A stretch of DNA of 64,000 nucleotides from Liolophura sinensis (lineage: Eukaryota > Mollusca > Polyplacophora > Chitonida > Chitonidae). The first letter of the stretch is position 1, and each line of letters begins with the position of its first letter. Below are positions 57,801-64,000 of this stretch, one piece after another. The stretch spans positions 30,351,764-30,415,763 of the forward strand of contig NC_088306.1 of NCBI RefSeq assembly GCF_032854445.1, given 5' to 3'. Below the pieces are notes generated by a model, which did no database searches, was not told where the DNA came from, and saw nothing but the letters and a program-made list of their open reading frames with translations. Both the position numbers and the translations under genes were made by a program.

Positions 57801-60139
57801 ACAGAAAACTTCCTACACGAAAGTAAGGCGGTCTGTTTTCAGGATGGACCAAAGATAACAAACGACAACATTTTAGGCTATGAACTGTACCACACACCAT
57901 TACTAAACGTATATACATACATTAGGTCATTTACAACCAATCGTTCCGGCAATGCAGAATGCTGGTACATTTCCACACAAAGACAATGATCTGGGCCACA
58001 AGAGCAATTACAGGTCTATGTTTGAATCTGCGCGTATGAACGCACGAATTCTTTGATGAATTAAAAATAATTCACTTGAACGTTAGCCCTCTTAATAACT
58101 GGTCACAGATCCCTAAGCCTTGCGATTTCTCGGAGCGTAAGGGATCTAACCTCTAAGTATGTATAATGGAGAGTAATGGAGAGCCTCTCTGCACGGTCTT
58201 TTCTACAATACTAACTACTTAACATGTCAACCTGTTGCATACAGGGGCATATTTTGGGATAATTGTAGTTAGCTCGTTTCTTTCCTTTTTTCATTCAAGA
58301 CCGTTTAAAATCTCACACTATATTCACATGCAATTCCACATATTAACATATCTGATGTCGTTATTTGACCATAAACAACCGCGGTGTCTTATTAAGTAAT
58401 ACATCACTCAACACGACTACGTCACTCGAATTTCAGCCGACGAGGAGGTGAGCGCGATAGCGCGGCGCAATGACAAAAGAGCCTCCAATTCGGTCGCTGT
58501 GAGTTCAAGACCAACTTCGACCGGCTTCCACTCTGGTCGTATATAGGAAGGTCTGCAGCAAACTACGGGTGGTTGTAGGTTTTCCTTGGCCCTGTTTAGT
58601 TTCTTCCACCATAACGCTGGCTGCCGTCGTATAGTTCAAATATTCTCGAGTACGTGGTAAAACAACAATTGAGTAAAGAAATGCATTTATTTAAATAAAA
58701 AATAAATCAAATTTCAGACTTCTAGCACCAACCAATAGTGAAATATGGCCTAATGCAGATAAACAGGGCGGACAATGATGGAAGGAAAAGAGATCACTGT
58801 ATATACCCCAACAAAAATCCTGTCCCTGCGCCTCCATAACGCCACTTTGTCGCAGTAAAGTTTATCTCCAAAAAAGAAGGTTGGAGTGAAAGAGTGCGCG
58901 ATTATAAACAATATTTACGTGAACATTGCAAACAAATATCAAGCAAACTTCGTTATCGTATCTTTTTAGATAGAACTCTGTATATATTAGATCTGCTAGA
59001 GGTATAAAAAAAAATACGGCAATTCACAAATCCGTAAACGGCGGACGTATATAACGGTAAGCTGCCGCCCGTCACATCGGCTCAGACTCGACTAATACGC
59101 TATGTAAGCCGATCCTAACAAGGTTTACATAACTATAAATTACGCTGTATATATAACCGCTTAAACATGGAGAGTCATAAATTAAGTTCGCTTCGCCTAA
59201 TGAGAAACACATTCACCTGAATTTGAAGGAAACGACATATTGAAGACACATCTTACTTGTGCAAAGAAGTGTCCTGTCACATTTCTTTCAACGTCACGAG
59301 TTCTTCCTCAAAAAACTAGTCTGTCCAAGATGCCCAAACGACAGCATATATATAAACGTACTATAGTATGCTACACGATTTGAATATCGATTGAATTTAT
59401 ACGACTGTAGGACATTTCTAGCCTCTTTCCTTGTTGAATGCTTTCCTTTACATGAACATGTAATCACATAGAATTTGTAAGTTTAGATACTTTTGTCAGT
59501 TCCTTGGTAGTCTTGTTGATCGTTGTACTGTAAACTGGTCTTGCTGTACTATGGACTTTCATCTTGGTTAACGGTTGGAATACATGTACGAGTGTCTACT
59601 TTGACACTTAGATTATACAGAAATGCACGCGATATCAGAACAACATGTAAAACGTTAAGAAACTGATCCAACATCAGTAAAAACAGGAACAAAAATTGAT
59701 TTGGTGCACAAATCGAGGATACTGTGCACATTTCCATGGTGCATGTCTTGATGATGCACACATGTACCTTGATGGTGCACATCTTCATAGTGGATATCTT
59801 CTACAAAACGTCTGAGTTTCATAGCAGTTTTGGTCACGATATGGTTGCAGTATAGCCGAAGTGGCGTTAGGCAATAATCCATCATCGCGCTGCTCACATG
59901 TATACACATCTTACATACACCGACTCACCATGTGCCCCGTAGGCCGCCATCATGACAGCTGTAGCGCCGGCAATTCCCGCCAAGCGGACGAACATCCGCC
60001 CCTCCCTCGATCCCGTAATCATATGGACTTCCTGCACCACAACTTTACTGACGTCGTCTCGGGGTATCAGGCCCACACACTCGGGTAGACTTTTCACGAT
60101 GGACGTACAACCTTCCCATAGACTGTTCAAGGAGTTCAT
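51853..60139 (-). CDS. TMEM256: Transmembrane protein 256 homolog (DUF423 family), four exons
   Basis: Minus-strand exons: 60139-59929, 56976-56936, 54742-54662 and 51996-51853. All splice sites are GT-AG; the phases match (intron 1 phase 1, introns 2 and 3 phase 0). The joined frame is 477 bases, 158 residues. Recognition rests on VRLAGIAGATAVMMAAYGAH (end of exon 1), FDNANQMHLVHSVALLGVPL (exon 3), and FSGSCYCHALSG with TPYGGMALILGWLAMVF at the C-terminus (exon 4). These are the hallmarks of the small, multi-pass TMEM256/DUF423 membrane family, whose molecular role is unsettled. About four hydrophobic segments fall at residues 51-70, 92-105, 112-129 and 140-157. The 50-residue N-terminal extension (MNSLNSLWEGCTSIVKSLPE...) is longer than in the human protein. 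Introns hold two minisatellites and two or more SINEs. Confidence 0.95.
52615..52870. repeat. 22-bp minisatellite in TMEM256 intron 3
   Basis: About 11 copies of gaccagaacaataacctctc + tg; unit starts at 52621, 52643 and 52665. Confidence 0.95.
53170..53305 (-). mobile_element. SINE family 1 3' part, minus orientation
   Basis: gtattcaagaatatttcact tatacgacgaccagcatcat, then ccgcagattgctggaagccc ttcccacg. Confidence 0.85.
53457..53789 (-). other. 110-codon open frame in TMEM256 intron 3, unrecognised
   Basis: The frame (MDMIHSVTQHYTSAK..., Ser-rich then DDRSPITVNKSVC) is not repetitive and lies on the same strand as TMEM256, but it has no family resemblance. It would break the well-supported exon 3 to exon 4 join if included. 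It may be an alternative exon, an intronic gene or chance. Confidence 0.15.
53930..54365. repeat. 44-bp minisatellite in TMEM256 intron 3
   Basis: Ten copies of tagcacagtgccaacctagc + tggcaggaaggccatgtcag + ccta, very homogeneous. Confidence 0.97.
56099..56381 (+). mobile_element. SINE family 1 with 12-bp TSD, in TMEM256 intron 1/2 region
   Basis: The body at 56111-56369 is bounded by cctaaaatgcag at 56099-56110 and 56370-56381. It has the complete head (ggcctccgtggctcagtcgg), core and tail, with a small deletion around the B-box (gtcgctattcatgtc). It lies in intron 2 of TMEM256, in antisense orientation to that gene. Confidence 0.95.
58429..58717 (+). mobile_element. SINE family 1 with 8-bp TSD, in TMEM256 intron 1
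   Basis: The body at 58437-58709 is bounded by aatttcag at 58429-58436 and 58710-58717. The head is partly deleted, starting ccgacgaggaggtgagcgcg. Core and tail are present but diverged. Confidence 0.85.
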
Positions 60140-60324
60140 ATCCGGCCGATTTTATGTTTTACGTTTCTCTGTGTATTCGTCTTTGTCTTTAAGGAAGTAA
60201 CGGACAGTTTTATCTGGACATCATGTCAAGCTTTCTTCATTTCCTGTCATTAAATATTTAAATGTTAGATCAGTAAAATTGTACATGAATGACACGACGG
60301 ATACAATCTTACAAAATCCTGATC

Positions 60325-60572
60325 CAATACCCCGAGATGTCTTCGTGGTTCAGTTGGTTAGCGCTTTAATGACCCAGGAGCCTCTATCCAATGCGGTCGC
60401 TGAGTTCAAGTATCATACTGGCTTCCTCTCCGGCCGTATGTGAGAAGGTCTTCCAGCAGCCTGCGGAATGGTCGTGGGTTTCTCCCGAGCTCTACCCGAT
60501 TTCCGTCGTATAAGTGAAATAGTCTTGAGTACGGCGTTACCAATCAATTAAACAAATAAATAAATCAATACC
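60325..60572 (+). mobile_element. SINE family 1 with 7-bp TSD
   Basis: The body at 60332-60565 lies between caatacc at 60325-60331 and 60566-60572. It is internally shortened in the head (gttagcgctttaatgaccca) and before the tail. Confidence 0.88.
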
Positions 60573-60578
60573 ACGATA

Positions 60579-60950
60579 TTTCAGATTTGAGTGAGTGCTT
60601 GGGGTTTAACGTCGTACTCAACAATTTTTCAGTCATATGACGACAAAGGAATCATTAGGGTGCATGTACGTGTAATGTGCCTCCTTGTTGCAGGACGGAT
60701 TTTCACCGCTCTTTTCTTTAGTGCTGCTTCACTCACCGAAGGCAAGTAAGCCGCCCCGCCCGAGCCATTATACTGATACGGGTCAACCAGTCGTCGCACT
60801 ATCCCCTTCATGCTGAACCCCAAGCGAGGAAGTTAAAACTTCCTCTTTTAAAGTCTTAGGTGTGACTCGATCAAGGATTGATCCTGGATCTACCGGTCCC
60901 GAAGCGGACGCTCTACCAACTGTGCTATCCGGGCCTGTTTTCAGATTTGA
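60579..60950 (-). mobile_element. SINE family 2, full length, with 12-bp TSD
   Basis: The body at 60591-60938 is flanked by tttcagatttga at 60579-60590 and 60939-60950. Read on the minus strand it starts with a tRNA-like head (ggcccggatagcacagttgg tagagcgtccgcttcgggac), passes through gaagttttaacttcctcgct, and ends with gttgagtacgacgttaaacc and cactcactc. This copy defines the family. Confidence 0.96.
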
Positions 60951-62817
60951 AATAAATGGTGTAACTGCTACACAACACAATTAGTTAGCTAATAAAAATA
61001 GCACACTGATAAAGAATTTTCGCTTTTATTATCCAGTATAAACGCAGTGGGTTTTTGTTTTCACAAACGGTTACAAACACATGTTTTAGTTTTACAGCAC
61101 ACTAACAAATAACTATCGCACATTGCCATACAGCTCCCATTCAGATTATGTTATTCACGCTTAGGGCCTACTTATTATCTATCTGAATATCGTAACGATC
61201 TTTATATGATTATAATCTTTTTGGATTGTTAAGAAAGTCATTTATTTATTTGATTGGTGTTTTACGCCATACAAGAATATTTTACTTACGCGTAGGCATA
61301 TATGTTGAAAGGTGGCCAGCATTATGATGGGAGGAAACCGGGAGGAAACGATGAAAAACTTATATAACGTGTTACAGTATTACCATGTCCCTGAATGAGC
61401 GTTGAACATTATCTACATATAAATGTAGTAGCGGATTTCATGCAGCAGTCAGAGGTATCATTTAATATATGTATTTGATTGTTGTCTGACGCCAAACTTC
61501 AAAATGATTACTTCTAGCATGGTAGTCAGTTTTATGGGTAGCGGAAGCTGACCCTATTCCTTTCACCCAGAACCGTGCTCACATGCACACGGCCACACTA
61601 CCACACTGGGGAAAATTTTAGAGAAGCTGTCTTCAATGAAAGAAAGTCTACTGCGCAGGCGCTAATATGAACATTCTCAACCGCTTATTGTCACCAATGT
61701 CCCACAAACAGTGAGAGCTAAAAATCTATATCTGTCACCCACTCGGTTTAAACGTCTACTTTGAATGTGAACGATATCCAGGGGCCAAATAAATACAGCT
61801 GAACAGATGTAGTGCTGCTTAGGCTTTGACTGGCTCGGTACAAGCTAAGTTAGCATGATTCGAGAAATTATGTAATGCGGCCTATCAAAAGCTCGCGGCC
61901 CATTCACAGATCGAAACTTTACACCTTGAACAAAGAAAAATACATACCCAAAAAATCAGTAATATGTGTTGGGCTATCAACTTACCACAATTCCACTGCA
62001 GTCGATTTTGATCCAAGAACAAAACAAATCGTGAACGACAGAGGACGAGTTACAGGAAGTGCTATCTGTCTCACGCAGAGGGGAGGGAGCCTCCCGTATC
62101 TGTGTTGCCTTCCATTTACGCAGCTGATGCAGATGATTTCATCCAATTTTGTACACTGATTTTCAAGTGAAATAGTGACTTATGATGTGTCTTCCATGAA
62201 AGGTAATGTATTTTTATCAGGTGTATTCAATTACTGTTATACACTGATTGTCTACCGTCTTGTGATTAGAAATGCTCCTGCATCGCGCTTCAACATTTGT
62301 GACAATTTTTATGACCCGGGTAATATTGTCAATTAATATTGTAATATTTAGTTAAACTGTGTCTGCAATGTGTTTATTGGATTATTCTTACATCCAAGCT
62401 TATCAAAATTTGTCTCACTGTTCAGGTTTAGAACTGGAAATTTTTACTATCAGAAACTGCACGAGATTAAACCCATTTCATAACGAAAAGTGAACACTCA
62501 GTCGGGACGCCGTCGGTTGCCTTATTTCTGATTTCTACGCCAAACCTTTTTATGTTACTCAGCTCTGTTCCCATGCCGTGCTTTTTGTGTTACTTTGTTT
62601 CCCATGTTGCTTTCCGGGAAAAGATTATCCTCTGGCAGTTACAATTCAAAAGAAATCTTTTGTGAAAGGTGAAAAGTGACAGGAGTGAAAATGTGTTGAG
62701 TACCGTGTTATGATATGGCATATGATAATTCATAAATGAATTAATATAGGCCTACGCTGTTTGAATTTTTGACAGTTTTAGGATAAGGGGGCTGTTGTAG
62801 TATAACAGCATTCCATA
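60951..62817. other. Intergenic stretch with a SINE fragment
   Basis: A minus-oriented family 1 tail is visible at 61235-61345 (tttgattggtgttttacgcc, gccagcattatgatgggagg). A related, more decayed piece is at 61460-61560. No gene is supported. The last few hundred bases should hold the promoter of the RS-protein gene, but no clear core element was seen. Confidence 0.5.
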
Positions 62818-64000
62818 ATGGGAGGTTACTCTGACAGTAGTGATGAAGATCGAAGACGAAGGAAGAAGAAAAAGAGGAGGTCTTTGTCGAGGTAAATTAC
62901 TGGTTACTGTCACAATCTGATAGTATGCAGTCACATGGTAGGCTGATGTCGATTCATTGAAGTATCTTAAATCATCTGAGAGGCGCTTCAAGGATAAATG
63001 CAGACCTAACTCAATTTATTACAACTCCTGTAGGAAGCAGTCATAATCATTTTCAGTTTACAGAATATGCAATTACATGAGATTCCTAGTCTCCAGTCAC
63101 AACTCACATGCCACTTTACCTAGCTGACCAGTAAGGTAGGTGGCTCGAATCCAGCTCTCTTCAGCCTGAAGGGGATAGTGCAACGACTGGTTGACCCGTA
63201 TCAGTATAATGGCTCGGGCGAGGCGGCTTACTTGTCTTCGGTAAGTCGTCTCAGTGAAGCAGCACTAAATAAAAGAGTGGTGGAAATCCATCCTGCAACA
63301 AAGAGGCACATTACACGTACATGCACCCTAATGATTCCTTTGTCGTCATATGACTGAAAAATTGTTGAGTACGACGTTAAACCCCAAGCACTCACTCACT
63401 CACTCACTCGAATCCAGCTCTTGTCAAGGGCGGTGATTTACTTGAATCAGTTTTGCATAATAATAAATATAGCATACATGACAGAGCAAGGATGGATCTG
63501 GTGGCATTAAACAGAACATTAGCTTCAAAAACAAAAATAATAATAAAATAAAGAGGAAGGTTTCACAGTTAAAGGGCAAGATAATCTTTGTTGTACAACA
63601 CATTTGTTTCGGATGAATTGATTAGGTAAAATTATATCCTCTTGAGTTCAAAAACAAGATCTTCTAATTTTCATATACAGATCCAGAGAAGCCAGTGTAG
63701 GTTCGTCAGTCAGTAGCCGAAAATCAGCAAAGCACAAGTCAAAGAAAAAGAAGCGACAGCGATCCAGAAGCAGATCCCCTGATGCCAAATACAGCAGACG
63801 AAGATCTAGATCTCCGAGTCGAGACAGAGGCTACAGAAGGTCAAGGTCAAGATCAAGAGGGTACGATAGACGATCCAGATCAAGGTCATATGATAGAGGT
63901 CGCAGACGTTCAAGGAGCAGGAGTCGTGGACGTGGTTCGTACAGCAGAGAGAGAAAATACCGTAGGTCTCGAAGCAGAGACAGGCGATCCAGGTCAAGAA
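62818..64000 (+). CDS. SR-type (RS-domain) protein, first two exons, partial
   Basis: The ATG at 62818 (context ccataATGG) opens exon 1 (62818-62891): MGGYSDSSDEDRRRRKKKKR, then RSLSR, ending at donor ag/gtaaat in phase 2. Exon 2 starts after catatacag at 63681. It stays open to the window edge, encoding SREASVGSSVSSRKS, a Lys-rich stretch and then dense RS/SR dipeptides (RSRSRSPDAKYSRRRSRSPS; RRSRSRDRRSRS). Such domains belong to nuclear splicing factors and their relatives. The acidic-Ser start followed by a basic RS region does not identify which one, so no name is given. No RRM or other fold is inside the window. Confidence 0.85.
63144..63421 (+). mobile_element. SINE family 2, 5'-truncated, with 15-bp TSD, in intron 1 of the RS-protein gene
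   Basis: The body at 63159-63406 lies between two copies of ctcgaatccagctct (63144-63158 and 63407-63421). The tRNA head is missing, as expected for 5' truncation during target-primed reverse transcription. Confidence 0.95.

Noticed and set aside
60890-60940. tRNA gene on the minus strand
   Set aside because: The tRNA-like head belongs to a full SINE with target duplications; the same applies to the heads at 10131, 49021 and 56111.

Overview
This window is eukaryotic, animal nuclear DNA. It has spliced genes with GT-AG introns, long AT-rich non-coding stretches, many minisatellites, two families of tRNA-derived SINEs with poly-A or simple-repeat tails, and a large DNA transposon. The SINE sequences (a 'ggcctccgtggctcag...' head with a '...gtacggcgtaaaacacca' tail, and a '...gtacgacgttaaacccc' family) look like those I associate with marine molluscs. 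I therefore favour a lophotrochozoan, probably a mollusc; this rests on recall and no search was run.

Left part (1-9,738): an edge fragment of a non-LTR retrotransposon reverse transcriptase (minus strand), a foldback element of about 0.75 kb, and mostly non-coding DNA with scattered repeat copies. Centre-left (9,739-20,811): an essentially complete but decayed Polinton/Maverick (adintovirus-like) element. Its ends can be read directly: inverted termini agtagta.../...tactact and a perfect 6-bp target duplication, aatgtt. It carries, left to right, an integrase with chromodomain (broken by a SINE), a Ser/Pro-rich region, an A32/FtsK-like packaging ATPase (broken by a 252-bp insertion), small virion-type proteins, a double-jelly-roll major capsid protein, an adenain-like cysteine protease, a protein-primed DNA polymerase on the opposite strand, and a C2H2 zinc-finger ORF. 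All are pseudogenes with frameshifts and stops, and the stops are mostly TAG.

Middle (20,818-34,558): repeats dominate. They include 25-, 30-, 36-, 39-, 51-, 57- and 95-bp minisatellites, SINEs and foldback pieces. The 39-bp array (about 2.3 kb) produces long open frames on both strands that I regard as artefacts. A TATA box plus a non-coding first exon with a perfect donor at about 27,066-27,135 may start the next gene.

Host genes: (1) 34,559-41,876 (+), a previously unnamed seven-exon gene for a 270-residue secreted, cysteine-rich protein with signal peptide and GPI-signal-like tail; every intron is phase 1 and three introns contain minisatellites. (2) 51,853-60,139 (-), a four-exon TMEM256 (DUF423 family) gene whose joined exons give a full-length 158-residue membrane protein. 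(3) 62,818-64,000 (+), the first two exons of an SR-type (RS-domain) nuclear protein running off the window. Between and within them lie further minisatellites and SINEs, several with clear target-site duplications.
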